Origin: a virus
Virus record (IMG/VR): IMGVR_UViG_3300025769_000146
Coordinates: 1-55,434 of that record
Reading direction: 5' to 3' (one strand)
DNA: 55,434 bases
Shown in pieces: positions 1 to 7,706 of this stretch; the stretch's first letter is position 1; every line of letters starts with the position of its first letter. The notes beneath the pieces are model-generated. The model ran no database searches. It had not been told where the DNA came from and saw only the letters and a program-made list of their open reading frames with translations. A program made the translations under genes and the position numbers.

Positions 1-1426
1 GGTTGGCACCACCTTCTTTAGTTGGGATGGCACGGGGGTCAGCCGGATGAAGAAGATCACCAACCAAGGTGGCTTCTCTATGGGGGCAGACTCGTCCATC
101 GTCATTGCTGCCGGGGATAATGTCGATGCCTACGTCACTGGTCGTGGCATCGTCGCCGCAACGACTGTGGAGAACTTGCATTTGGCCGCAGACGCCAATG
201 TGTACATCGCACCCAACCAGCAAAGCGGATATACGACCGCTGCCCAATGGGCGTTCACGACAAGCGGTCAAGTTCAGCCCGCATACAGTGGAGGGAACTC
301 GACTCCGACGTATTCGTTTAGCGCCGACCCCGACACCGGGATGCGCCTAACTACTGCTGGAAACCTACGCCTCAGTGCAACCACTGACGCCGCTTTTTTA
401 GACGTAGACGCTGTAAACTTGCGGATTAACACAAATCGGTACATCAGGGTTTCGGAGAGCCGCAACGAATTACTGTCTCTAAACCAAACATCCGCCACTG
501 GAAGCCCCTACATCTCTTGGAATCAAAACGGCACTCGCCGGATGTACCTCTCGTACAACAACAGCAACGCCTATACCTACCTCGTCAACGAAAACGGCGG
601 GACGATTGAATTGCAGACTACGGCTGACGAAGCCCTGACGGTGCGAGTCAGTAACGCGACCGGGAACCCTTACATCTCTCTTGCCAACAACGACGGCTAC
701 AAAGGCTATTGGCAGTCTTACGATGACGGTACGACCTACTTCGGCACGGCTATCGCCGGAGCCGCAACTCACATTCGCGATTTCGGAAACGCAATTAATC
801 TCCTGACGCTTGATTACAACGCAGCCTACATGGCTACGTTCAACGCCAACGTTGACTCTGTTGTGCGGATCAACACTACGTCAGCAACGGGGAGCCCGTA
901 CATCGCTTTCTCTCAAAACCTTAATAGGCGGGCGTACATCCAATACGCCGATTCTGGGGATTGGTTGAACATCGTCAACGAGGTTGATGGCGTTCGCATC
1001 TACGCTGCGAACAGTATCCGAATCCAATCAGATTCTACGACGTCCACCCAGTGTCGCACTGGATTTCTCAATGGACAGGTGTACGCGGCTGAATACCAGA
1101 CCCAGTACGAAGACACAGGCACGGTCAACCTAGATTGGGATCTCGGAAACCAGTTGGTGATCGACTTTGATTCTACGAGCACGACGACGACCATCGACAT
1201 CCAAGAGAATCTGATGCAAGCGGGTGGGTCATATGTCGTCCTCCTCCAGTACAACGGTGGCTCCGCTCAGACCGTCGCGTGGACAGGTACGGGCTTGCTT
1301 TGGGCCAACGGGGATGTGCCTACGACGGCCACGGGCGCAACAGCGGGAGACATTACGGTCGTCCAATTCTTCAAGACGACGACCGCGACCCCCAAGATCA
1401 TCGGCTCTTACTTCGTGGTGACTTGA
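1..1426 (+). CDS. Tail fibre, C-terminal part (5' truncated by window edge)
   Basis: The frame is already open at the left edge, with codons starting at base 2, and the first ATG at 47 follows about 15 in-frame residues. This is therefore the end of a larger gene and not a complete 459-residue protein. The sequence is Thr/Ser/Asn/Gly-rich beta-type, with three repeats of the form SATGSPYIS (about bases 490, 650 and 880), each followed by a Tyr/Asn-rich strand segment. The last 100 residues are a Thr-rich, strand-rich terminal domain ending in SYFVVT. This is typical of receptor-facing trimeric fibre tips. The likely 5' part is the gene starting at 51849, which runs off the right edge and has the same style. 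The next gene overlaps its stop (TGATG). Confidence 0.72.
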   Translation, partial: VGTTFFSWDGTGVSRMKKITNQGGFSMGADSSIVIAAGDNVDAYVTGRGIVAATTVENLHLAADANVYIAPNQQSGYTTAAQWAFTTSGQVQPAYSGGNSTPTYSFSADPDTGMRLTTAGNLRLSATTDAAFLDVDAVNLRINTNRYIRVSESRNELLSLNQTSATGSPYISWNQNGTRRMYLSYNNSNAYTYLVNENGGTIELQTTADEALTVRVSNATGNPYISLANNDGYKGYWQSYDDGTTYFGTAIAGAATHIRDFGNAINLLTLDYNAAYMATFNANVDSVVRINTTSATGSPYIAFSQNLNRRAYIQYADSGDWLNIVNEVDGVRIYAANSIRIQSDSTTSTQCRTGFLNGQVYAAEYQTQYEDTGTVNLDWDLGNQLVIDFDSTSTTTTIDIQENLMQAGGSYVVLLQYNGGSAQTVAWTGTGLLWANGDVPTTATGATAGDITVVQFFKTTTATPKIIGSYFVVT

Positions 1427-1965
1427 TGGCTTTCCCTTATCTAGTTGTCGGTGCCATCGGCGTTCCTGTCACAGACACAATTTGGGCAAACGGCGACCGC
1501 ACCACCTCTCAATGGGAGGACGAGGGTGGGGCGACGACGAACCTCTGGCAGTCGGTCGATAGCGAGTCCGACACCGATTACGTCACTCTCCAAATCGTCA
1601 TCCTCGATGACACGCGAACCCTCGGATTCAACATGGAGACACCAAACGGTGATCCGATTGGTTCGCAGACGGTCGAGGTTCAGGTGAGGGCTAGGTATCT
1701 AGAGCCGGGGGTGAGTCTGTCCAACGCACCAGAACTGACGATTCGGTTTGACGAAAACAACACCCAGCGGGCAACCGGATCAGCGACAGCCCTCACCACA
1801 GCGTTCGCTGACTACTCTTTGTTCCTAAACCAGACTCAAATCAACAGCGTCACCGATTGGGCCGACGTTGAAGTCGATATGCTATTCGATAACACGATGA
1901 ACACGGGCTTAGACGAAGAGGCCAATTTTGAAGTCTCTGAGTGCCGTGTGATTTTCTCACCCTAA
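1426..1965 (+). CDS. Putative virion/tail-fibre accessory protein (179 aa)
   Basis: I chose the ATG at 1426 because it overlaps the upstream stop (TGATG) and the protein-like sequence begins there (MAFPYLVVGA). An upstream extension would run back into the fibre gene. The protein is acidic, strand-rich and Thr/Asn-rich, with no TM segment or enzyme motif. Its middle (bases about 1660-1830) looks like a beta-sandwich. Its place directly behind the fibre suggests a fibre-associated or virion-decorating protein. The function is inferred only from position and composition. Confidence 0.6.
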   Translation: MAFPYLVVGAIGVPVTDTIWANGDRTTSQWEDEGGATTNLWQSVDSESDTDYVTLQIVILDDTRTLGFNMETPNGDPIGSQTVEVQVRARYLEPGVSLSNAPELTIRFDENNTQRATGSATALTTAFADYSLFLNQTQINSVTDWADVEVDMLFDNTMNTGLDEEANFEVSECRVIFSP

Positions 1966-1979
1966 CCCCCTGAAGACTC

Positions 1980-2117
1980 ATGGCATCTTTCACCACACTA
2001 CACATCGCTGTCGTTGCCTTCGCCTTCTTTGCTGGCGCTTTGGTTGCCAAGATGGTCGCCAGGAAGCAAGTTGAGCCGTCCACTGGTGCTACCAAGCCTA
2101 GAGATCGACTCAACTGA
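1980..2117 (+). CDS. Small single-TM protein (45 aa)
   Basis: A 45-codon frame from ATG 1980 to TGA 2117. The N-terminal half is one hydrophobic segment (residues about 8-23, with IAVVAFAFFAGALVAKM) and the tail is polar and basic (RKQVEP...KPRDRLN). The stop overlaps the next ATG (TGATG at 2115-2119), the same coupling as the gene before, which supports it being real. It is possibly an inner-membrane lysis or holin-related peptide. I do not recognise a family. Confidence 0.5.
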   Translation: MASFTTLHIAVVAFAFFAGALVAKMVARKQVEPSTGATKPRDRLN

Positions 2118-2374
2118 TGGCTATCACACGCAGACGTATTTCTGTTGCCTTCGACCTGGACCCTGAAACAGGTGAGGTCGTCATGGCGCACATCGGGTAT
2201 CAAGACGCTTTCCCCGACGAGCCTGCCAACCCAGGCTACACGCCCCCGCCTATCGCTAATCGCATCGGCTACAGCCGCGACGATTTCACGCAGGGCGAAA
2301 AGGCAATGATGGACGCCATCGTCCCGCTGTTGGGCGACAAGCTCGACGCCGACAGGCCGATCAACCAGGGGTGA
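2117..2374 (+). CDS. Hypothetical protein (85 aa)
   Basis: Begins at the ATG overlapping the previous stop. The N-terminus is basic (MAITRRRISVAFDLD), the middle is Pro-rich (NPGYTPPPIANR), and the end is acidic. It has no TM segment or recognisable motif. It sits in the same operon-like series between fibre and lysis genes. A gap of about 64 bp follows with nothing recognisable in it. Confidence 0.5.
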   Translation: MAITRRRISVAFDLDPETGEVVMAHIGYQDAFPDEPANPGYTPPPIANRIGYSRDDFTQGEKAMMDAIVPLLGDKLDADRPINQG

Positions 2375-2438
2375 CGCGACCTATCGGGTGGCGTATTTTT
2401 AGCGGTTCCACAATTCCAAGGCGCAGGGAGTTTTCGCT

Positions 2439-2801
2439 ATGATCCAGATGGAAGTCCATCTCATTAAGCCGGTGATGCAGATCATTGAGCAGATTGGTGA
2501 GAAGTTGCCTCTCCGTACAGCGGTCAGGCTTGGCAAGGCCCACAAGGAACTCGACGTATGGCAGTCAGAGTTCGACAAGCGAGTTCAGGAAGTTCTGGCG
2601 ACCTGTCTCGAGGAGGGTGAGACGGAGATCAAGCCTGACCATCCGAAGTGGGTGGACTTTCAAAACGGAATCCAGGACATCGTTGGAGACGAGGCTCCCG
2701 ATATCGAGATTGAGCCGTTCAAATTTGACGATTTGGAGGGTGTCGATCTCACCCCGGTTCAGGCTCGCATTCTGTTTGAGGCAGGGCTGCTGACCGACTA
2801 G
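2439..2801 (+). CDS. Hypothetical phage protein (120 aa), regular helical type
   Basis: ATG at 2439 follows a GGGAG motif about 10 bases upstream. The protein is mainly helical and acidic. One segment reads KLPLRTAVRLGKAHKELDVW, and later ones are IEIEPFKFDDLE and VDLTPVQARILFEAGLL. This plan (helical pair, then an 'I-E-P-x-x-x-D-D-L' segment near the end) recurs in short tail-to-lysis region proteins of many siphoviruses, but I cannot attach a function. It is immediately upstream of the holin-like gene. Confidence 0.6.
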   Translation: MIQMEVHLIKPVMQIIEQIGEKLPLRTAVRLGKAHKELDVWQSEFDKRVQEVLATCLEEGETEIKPDHPKWVDFQNGIQDIVGDEAPDIEIEPFKFDDLEGVDLTPVQARILFEAGLLTD

Positions 2802-2841
2802 GTTGCTTTGGGGCACAACCCTCAGAGTTTCTAGGAAGGCA

Positions 2842-3132
2842 ATGCAGATAGAAGAACAGAGGCAGGGGCGCGATGACCTCTCTGAAGAGGAGGTTGCACT
2901 CCTAATCGCCAAGCGCAAACAGCAAGAAGCTGAAGCGGAAGAGGCGGATGAACGTGAGCGCATCAAGACGATCATTATCGGCCTGGGTGGGCTTGCTGGG
3001 CTTTTGGTTGGTGTTGTTGGTTTCTTGGTGCGCGAAAACCTTCTTATCGGCAGTGCAGGGTTTATTGCGTCCTTCATCGCGGTCGGCGTCATCACAGCCG
3101 GTGAGGGTGCCAAGCTACTCGGACGAGGGTAA
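2842..3132 (+). CDS. Putative holin-like protein with two TM segments (96 aa)
   Basis: I chose ATG 2842 because AGGAAGG lies just upstream (2833-2839); a TTG at 2803 would only add a polar lead. The first half is a highly charged helix (residues about 5-40, rich in E, K, R and Q). It is followed by two hydrophobic segments (TIIIGLGGLAGLLVGVVGFL and IGSAGFIASFIAVGVITAG) with a short polar turn between. Size, topology and position just before a possible peptidoglycan-related gene fit a class II-type holin or other small membrane pore. This is an inference from topology; no family was recognised by sequence. Confidence 0.5.
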   Translation: MQIEEQRQGRDDLSEEEVALLIAKRKQQEAEAEEADERERIKTIIIGLGGLAGLLVGVVGFLVRENLLIGSAGFIASFIAVGVITAGEGAKLLGRG

Positions 3133-3613
3133 AAGCCTGTTAACTCTTGAACTCCATCGCTTCGCGTTCGGAGAGACGAGCACTCTCGGAAAACTGTACG
3201 TCGATGGCGTACCTTCGCGACGGTTTGAGTGCTTCGTCTTAGAAGACGAACGCCGCGCCGTTAAGGTGGCGCACGAAACGTGTATCCCACCGGGGGTCTA
3301 CGAAATCCAACTGCGGGAAGGGTCGCCCAGCTTCGGTCACTACGACACGAAATTCGACAATCATAAGGGTGTGCCACATCTCCAAGCGGTGCCGGATTTC
3401 GAGTGGATTTACATACATCCAGGCAATCGCGAATCCCAGACCAGTGGCTGTCTTCTTCCTGGGCTTCACCCTGTCATCCTCCCTGACGGCGAGTTTGAAG
3501 TCCATAAGTCCACACAGGCGTACCTAGAGGTCTATCGGAAAATCAAGCTGGCGATAGACGCTGGTGACCGTGTCGTCATCCACATCACTGAAGATGCCCG
3601 TCCGAAAGCGTGA
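3107..3613 (+). CDS. DUF5675-like protein, possible peptidoglycan-active lysis protein
   Basis: The conserved part starts at about base 3140 and shows the pattern I associate with DUF5675: GKLYVDG, then FVLEDERR, then IPPGVYEIQL, then a WIYIHPGN-x6-SGCLLPG block and a hydrophobic end. The IHxGN...(S/T)-G-C arrangement resembles the His...Ser/Thr-x-Gly-Cys catalytic arrangement of L,D-transpeptidase-type folds, but that link is my inference. The start is uncertain. GTG 3107 and GTG 3101 are possible, both inside the end of the holin-like gene, and a CTG at 3137 has a better-placed GAGG. Placement between two membrane proteins suggests a lysis cassette. Confidence 0.6.
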   Translation: MPSYSDEGKSLLTLELHRFAFGETSTLGKLYVDGVPSRRFECFVLEDERRAVKVAHETCIPPGVYEIQLREGSPSFGHYDTKFDNHKGVPHLQAVPDFEWIYIHPGNRESQTSGCLLPGLHPVILPDGEFEVHKSTQAYLEVYRKIKLAIDAGDRVVIHITEDARPKA

Positions 3614-4136
3614 CGCGCTAACCCTAGCGATAGTCGTCGCAGCGTTCCTTTGGGGGCGGGGTGGACGCGCTGATCCAGAGGTGCGTTATCAACGGGTCGA
3701 GGTGCCGGTGGAGGTTCTCTTAGAGCGAGAACCGGACACGGTTGTCACTTTTGTGGATCGCATTAAGTACGTCAACGTACCCCCGGTGCAGGTCGCGGTC
3801 GCCTCCCAGGGGGCACAGAGCGAGGTTCAAGCGTTTTGTCGGCCCATTACGGTAAGCCAGACGGTGACGGATACAGTGTACGTTGAACCAACGCTGCTTC
3901 TTCGTTCAGTATCTGTCGATCAAGCGATGTGGACTGGACGCAATGAAGTGTTCTTGACCGGCTTACTCTCCAATGGTGATCTGATTGGCACGGATTACAG
4001 TGTTCGTGGCAGTTGGTCGGCTAGGGTGAATGCTGACTCAGTAATTGTGCTTCAATCTCGTATGTCCTGGCTCAAGGGTGCGATGGAGTTCGCGATCCCG
4101 TTGGCGGCGGGAGTCTTTTTGGGTGGTGCGTTTTGA
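3594..4136 (+). CDS. Membrane-anchored hypothetical protein (180 aa)
   Basis: ATG 3594 overlaps the end of the upstream gene. After a basic start (MPVRKRD) comes a hydrophobic segment (ALTLAIVVAAFLWG), then a periplasm-like strand-rich middle beginning about residue 25. A second hydrophobic stretch lies at the very C-terminus (EFAIPLAAGVFLGGAF). The N-terminal anchor and position after the lysis-type genes are compatible with a spanin-like or other envelope role, but the C-terminal TM is not typical of Rz. I do not recognise a family. Confidence 0.55.
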   Translation: MPVRKRDALTLAIVVAAFLWGRGGRADPEVRYQRVEVPVEVLLEREPDTVVTFVDRIKYVNVPPVQVAVASQGAQSEVQAFCRPITVSQTVTDTVYVEPTLLLRSVSVDQAMWTGRNEVFLTGLLSNGDLIGTDYSVRGSWSARVNADSVIVLQSRMSWLKGAMEFAIPLAAGVFLGGAF

Positions 4137-4981
4137 CAAAGTCAGCTTTGGTGTTCTTCTCGGACACTCATTGTGGTTCTACGATCGGCCTCATGCACCC
4201 AGATGGTGTCATGCACGACGACGGTCAAATGATCATGCCGTCGAAATTGCAAGAGTATCTGTGGGGAAACTGGGTGAAGTTTCGCGCCGACATCGCACGG
4301 CTAACCAAGGGTTATCGCACTCACGTTTTCGGGGTGGGAGATCTTACAGATGCTGACCACCATCGTAGCACCCAGCTTCTGAGTAACGATGAAGGCATTC
4401 ACATCCAAGTCGCAGCGGATTGCATCCAATTCTTGCTAGAAGGTTTCAAGTACGAATCCCTCCACGCTGTGAGGGGAACACCAGCCCACGTTGGCAAAGC
4501 TGCGGGGCTAGAAAAGGCTGTCATGGGACGGCTGAACCGCGAGGGCGTCAAGCATATCGTAAAAGACCCCACTACGAACAGTTTTGTCTGGCCGTTCGTC
4601 TACGCGGAGATCGACGGTGTCCTCTTCGATATTCGCCACCATGGACGCGCCGGTCAGCGGGAGCACACTCGGGCAAGTTACTCGAGGCTCTACGCCTTGG
4701 ATATGTATTTGAGTCATCACCTAGAGGGTCGCCGACCAGCGGATGTGGCGATTCGGGCGCACCTACATAAGTACATGGACTCCGGCTATGACCACCGGGG
4801 CATCACAAGAGCGATCCAACTCCCCTGCTGGAAATTGCACGACGAGTTCACTCGCCGGATTAGTATCGAATCGATGCCGGATTGTGGCGGCTTGGTCATC
4901 TTGTTGCACGACGGTGTCCCTCAAGTCCACCCTCTTCTATACAAACCAGAGGCCGACCCTCAAAGGATTTGGAAGCCATGA
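4133..4981 (+). CDS. Calcineurin-like metallophosphoesterase (282 aa)
   Basis: The start is TTG 4133, overlapping the upstream stop, with GGGTGG about 6 bases upstream. The metallophosphoesterase signature is present in order: FFSDTHCGS (D11, H13), GVGDLTDADHH (D70), a GTPAH segment in place of the usual GNH(E/D), an IRHHGR histidine block, and IRAHLHKY in place of GHTH. Phage members of this superfamily include nucleases (SbcD/Mre11-like) and phosphatases. The fold assignment is firm, the substrate unknown. It overlaps the following HTH gene by ATGA. Confidence 0.75.
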   Translation: MTKSALVFFSDTHCGSTIGLMHPDGVMHDDGQMIMPSKLQEYLWGNWVKFRADIARLTKGYRTHVFGVGDLTDADHHRSTQLLSNDEGIHIQVAADCIQFLLEGFKYESLHAVRGTPAHVGKAAGLEKAVMGRLNREGVKHIVKDPTTNSFVWPFVYAEIDGVLFDIRHHGRAGQREHTRASYSRLYALDMYLSHHLEGRRPADVAIRAHLHKYMDSGYDHRGITRAIQLPCWKLHDEFTRRISIESMPDCGGLVILLHDGVPQVHPLLYKPEADPQRIWKP

Positions 4982-5223
4982 CAGAGAATGAGATGATTGC
5001 GGAGCTTGAACGCATTCAAGAGATCGTGCGCCAAGGTCCAGACGATGCGCTCACGACTCGGGAGTGGATGTCGGCGACAGGACTTGGGGAGAAGACGATA
5101 AGAAATCGGCTGCACGTTGCGAAGGACTTGGGACGCCTGGAGCGCGTCACAGTCTTTCGGGAAGATCTACGCGGGCAGACCTACCCTGTCGTCGCGTATA
5201 GACTCAGCCAGCCGGTAGACTAA
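4978..5223 (+). CDS. Small winged-helix/HTH DNA-binding protein (81 aa)
   Basis: ATG 4978 overlaps the upstream stop (ATGA). The middle reads ALTTREWMSATGLGEKTIRNRLHVAKDLGRLE, a helix-turn-helix with a following wing-like hydrophobic strand (TYPVVAYRL). The size suits a small transcriptional regulator or a middle or late switch. The structured leader immediately downstream (5246-5310) may be under related control, but no operator is proven. Confidence 0.55.
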   Translation: MTENEMIAELERIQEIVRQGPDDALTTREWMSATGLGEKTIRNRLHVAKDLGRLERVTVFREDLRGQTYPVVAYRLSQPVD

Positions 5224-5245
5224 AGAAGTACAGGTTGCTAAAGAT

Positions 5246-5310
5246 CTCCTTGATCGATTACAGTATCGTCCTAATACGAAATCGACGTAATCGAAACATC
5301 ATCAAGGAGG
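5246..5310 (+). promoter_or_regulatory. Structured leader that buries the ribosome binding site of the RecE-like gene
   Basis: CTCCTTGAT at 5246-5254 is the exact complement of ATCAAGGAG at 5301-5309, which contains the AAGGAGG Shine-Dalgarno (5304-5310) of the gene starting at 5315. The next block inwards, TCGATTAC at 5254-5261, is the exact complement of GTAATCGA at 5287-5294. A third small hairpin (TCGT/ACGA) caps the centre. The two stems would form one long interrupted hairpin that hides the ribosome binding site. The spacing and perfect pairing are seen directly; a regulatory effect is inferred. Confidence 0.6.
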
Positions 5311-5314
5311 TATC

Positions 5315-6208
5315 ATGGGGGAGTTTCCTCTCCTGCTGCCCGAAGACGACCAACCCCTCGTCTTCCCCAGAGTCCCCTTCCACATTTATCGGGGCTGGGA
5401 TGCGGTAAACTCAAGCCGACTGAACAAGCTCGGCAAAGGGTCGATGCGGCACTTCCTGGCGGATCATTCAGATTCCACTGCCGCGACCAACCTCGGACGG
5501 GTCTACCATAGTCTGGTGCTGACTCCCGCCCTCTTTACTGCGGAATACATCCTTCAAGGCCAGTGCTCACAGACCACAGCGCGTGGCTCGCAGTGTTCTA
5601 AGAAGGCGCAAGTTGTCATCGACGGCACAATGTTCTGCACCACACATCGACCCAGGGGCATGGAACCAGATGGGGTCGAGGTCGTCACCGCAACGGTTTG
5701 GGATCAAGCACATCGGATGATGGAGGCGACCCTAGAGTTGGACATGGCGGCTTTCCTGCTCGACTCTGCTGTCGAGCGAGAAATGGCCTACGTCTGGACT
5801 GAGGAGACATCCGGTATGCGCTGCAAGGCGTTGATCGATGCCGACTCGTCCGACGAAGACGCGATCATTGATCTGAAGACGACTCGGGACATCAACCCAG
5901 ATGGTTTCCGTCGCTCAATCCTTCGTTACGGCTATCATCGCCAAGCAGCTTTCTACTTCAACGGTGCGCTGAATGTCGGGCGAGCACGAAAGAATTTCTA
6001 CTGGATCGCTCAAGAGTCCGTTCCCCCTTACGACACGGTTGTGTATCAGCCGGGGCCAGACATGATCTCACAGGCAGCGGAGACGTTGTACCGTTGGCTG
6101 TCAGAGATTGGCGAGTGCCGTGAGTCGGATGAGTGGCCTGGGTTTGGGGCGAATGGCAGCGTCACCCTGTTTCTACCTGAGTGGATGAACTACGAGGAGG
6201 AGGAGTAA
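5315..6208 (+). CDS. RecE-like PD-(D/E)XK exonuclease with an inserted zinc-finger-like segment
   Basis: ATG 5315 follows a strong AAGGAGG. The protein matches the phage RecE/DUF3799-type nuclease plan: early SRLNKLGKGSMRHFL, then GRVYHSLVLTP (His motif), KALIDAD...IIDLKTTRD (D...D-x-K active site, about residues 174-195), and GYHRQAAFYFNG (Tyr/Gln motif). Between the His motif and the nuclease core (about residues 88-113) is a Cys/His segment (GQCSQTTARGSQCSKK...MFCTTH) that looks like a separate small zinc-binding motif. It probably resects DNA 5' ends for annealing by the ATPase encoded next, 1 bp away. Confidence 0.78.
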   Translation: MGEFPLLLPEDDQPLVFPRVPFHIYRGWDAVNSSRLNKLGKGSMRHFLADHSDSTAATNLGRVYHSLVLTPALFTAEYILQGQCSQTTARGSQCSKKAQVVIDGTMFCTTHRPRGMEPDGVEVVTATVWDQAHRMMEATLELDMAAFLLDSAVEREMAYVWTEETSGMRCKALIDADSSDEDAIIDLKTTRDINPDGFRRSILRYGYHRQAAFYFNGALNVGRARKNFYWIAQESVPPYDTVVYQPGPDMISQAAETLYRWLSEIGECRESDEWPGFGANGSVTLFLPEWMNYEEEE

Positions 6209-6209
6209 G

Positions 6210-7148
6210 ATGGATTTCGTAAAGGCGCGAAAATCGCAAGCTAAGGCGCGGGTCGCCTTGATTGGCCCAACCGGAGCAGGGAAGACCTATACCGCGCTCG
6301 TCATGGCGACGGGCATGGCGAAAGAAATCGGAAAGAACGCTTCGATTGTCGTCATCGACACAGAGCATAACTCTGCCGCGAAGTACAGCGATCAGTTCGA
6401 CTTCATGGTTCCTGCTTCGACGCTGCCCGACCACTCCCCTGCGAGTTACGTCAAGGCTATCGAAGCGTGTGAAGATGCTGGCTTCGACATCATCATTATC
6501 GATTCACTGAGTCATGCATGGGTCGGCAAGGGTGGTGCCTTGGAAATGAAGGATCGTTTCGCCGCACGGTCTAAGTCTGGCAACACGTTTCAAGCGTGGG
6601 CCAAGGTGACGCCGGAGCACAACGCTCTGATGGAGAAGTTGATTTCGTCCAAGGCTCACATCATCGCTACTATGCGGTCCAAGATGTCGTATGTCCAAGA
6701 GAAAGACGAGCGTGGGCGGACTCAGATCCGCAAGGTCGGCATGGCTCCGGTTCAGCGTGATGGCGTTGAGTATGAGTTCGATCTGATCGGCGACATCTCT
6801 CGCGAGCATACGATGACCATCGACAAGACTCGTTGGAGCGATATCGACAGCTTCCATGGGATCGTGACGGAGAACTTCGGTCGTGATCTGGTCCGGTGGC
6901 TTTCGGACGGTGTCGAGGCTCCCACGACCGCTGCTCGCGACTACAAGAGCCAGGTTCGCGACTACTTGAAGGCCAATCCAGATTTCGACTTCAACGCTTT
7001 TGTGTCTCAGGTCGTTGTCGATGCCCTTCCTGTTGAGTCAGACCCTAAGACATGGACAGAGGGTGATTTCCGTGAGGTCTTCGCGATGCTCCCCCAGGGA
7101 GGCACGAAGAAGGCGAAAAAGAAGAAGGGGAAGATCGCAGTTAACTAG
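6210..7148 (+). CDS. RecA-like AAA ATPase, Sak4-type single-strand annealing/recombination protein
   Basis: The Walker A is GPTGAGKT (residues 19-26) and the Walker B is DIIIIDSLSHAW (about residues 93-104). A DTEHNS segment comes after strand 2, and TMRSKMSY follows strand 4. This is the layout of phage 'nucleotide-binding' RecA-like proteins related to Sak4. The C-terminus is Lys-rich (KKAKKKKGK), possibly for DNA contact. It follows the RecE-like nuclease by 1 bp, and the phage also encodes SSB (24533-24889), with which Sak4-type proteins usually cooperate. Together they form a two-gene recombination operon. Confidence 0.75.
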   Translation: MDFVKARKSQAKARVALIGPTGAGKTYTALVMATGMAKEIGKNASIVVIDTEHNSAAKYSDQFDFMVPASTLPDHSPASYVKAIEACEDAGFDIIIIDSLSHAWVGKGGALEMKDRFAARSKSGNTFQAWAKVTPEHNALMEKLISSKAHIIATMRSKMSYVQEKDERGRTQIRKVGMAPVQRDGVEYEFDLIGDISREHTMTIDKTRWSDIDSFHGIVTENFGRDLVRWLSDGVEAPTTAARDYKSQVRDYLKANPDFDFNAFVSQVVVDALPVESDPKTWTEGDFREVFAMLPQGGTKKAKKKKGKIAVN

Positions 7149-7184
7149 GCAAGGCGTCGGGGCACCATCACATGAGAGGTGAAG

Positions 7185-7706
7185 ATGTTTCGCACGATCC
7201 TTACTGTTGCTCTTCTTTTTGCAATCAGCCCTAGTGGCATTGCAGTGTCTGAGGTGGATGGATCGACACCTGTGCCTCTGCCAGAACCGTGGGAGCACCA
7301 TGTCTCAGACATTGAATCCAGCCTCTATCGTTGGCCCTTAGCGGACAGTTCCCTTGTTCCTCGAGTAGCGAACGCGGTAGCCAAGAATGCTTACAAGGCG
7401 GGGGTGAAGCCGGACTTAGTCCTAGCTGTCATGCGTGTCGAGAATCCTTGGTTGAAACCGGACACGGTTAGCTATGCGGGCGCAGTCGGTCTTCTTCAGG
7501 TGATGCCGCGTTACTGGAGTGAGGAGTTTCCTCATTGTGGTTACGACCTTGCCGACATCGACACAAATATCTGCAAAGGTGTTCTGATCCTACTCCACTA
7601 CTTAGAAACCAACGTCGATCTTGAACGTGCGCTGCTGGCTTACAACGGGTGCCGTTCGGCTTACTGCGAGGTCTATTACGATCATGTCACGCGACACCTT
7701 GACTGA
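7185..7706 (+). CDS. Lytic transglycosylase (SLT domain) with signal peptide
   Basis: I preferred ATG 7185 because of GAGG at 7176-7179; a GTG at 7179 is also in frame. Residues 1-20 form a signal peptide (MFRTILTVALLFAISPSGIA). The SLT fold follows: VMRVENP with the catalytic Glu at residue 86, GAVGLLQVMP (about 99-108) and ALLAYNG near the end. It would cleave the glycan strands of peptidoglycan, either as an exported endolysin or as an entry enzyme. It lies among replication genes, away from the lysis-like cassette at 2.8-4.1 kb, which is unusual. Confidence 0.8.
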   Translation: MFRTILTVALLFAISPSGIAVSEVDGSTPVPLPEPWEHHVSDIESSLYRWPLADSSLVPRVANAVAKNAYKAGVKPDLVLAVMRVENPWLKPDTVSYAGAVGLLQVMPRYWSEEFPHCGYDLADIDTNICKGVLILLHYLETNVDLERALLAYNGCRSAYCEVYYDHVTRHLD

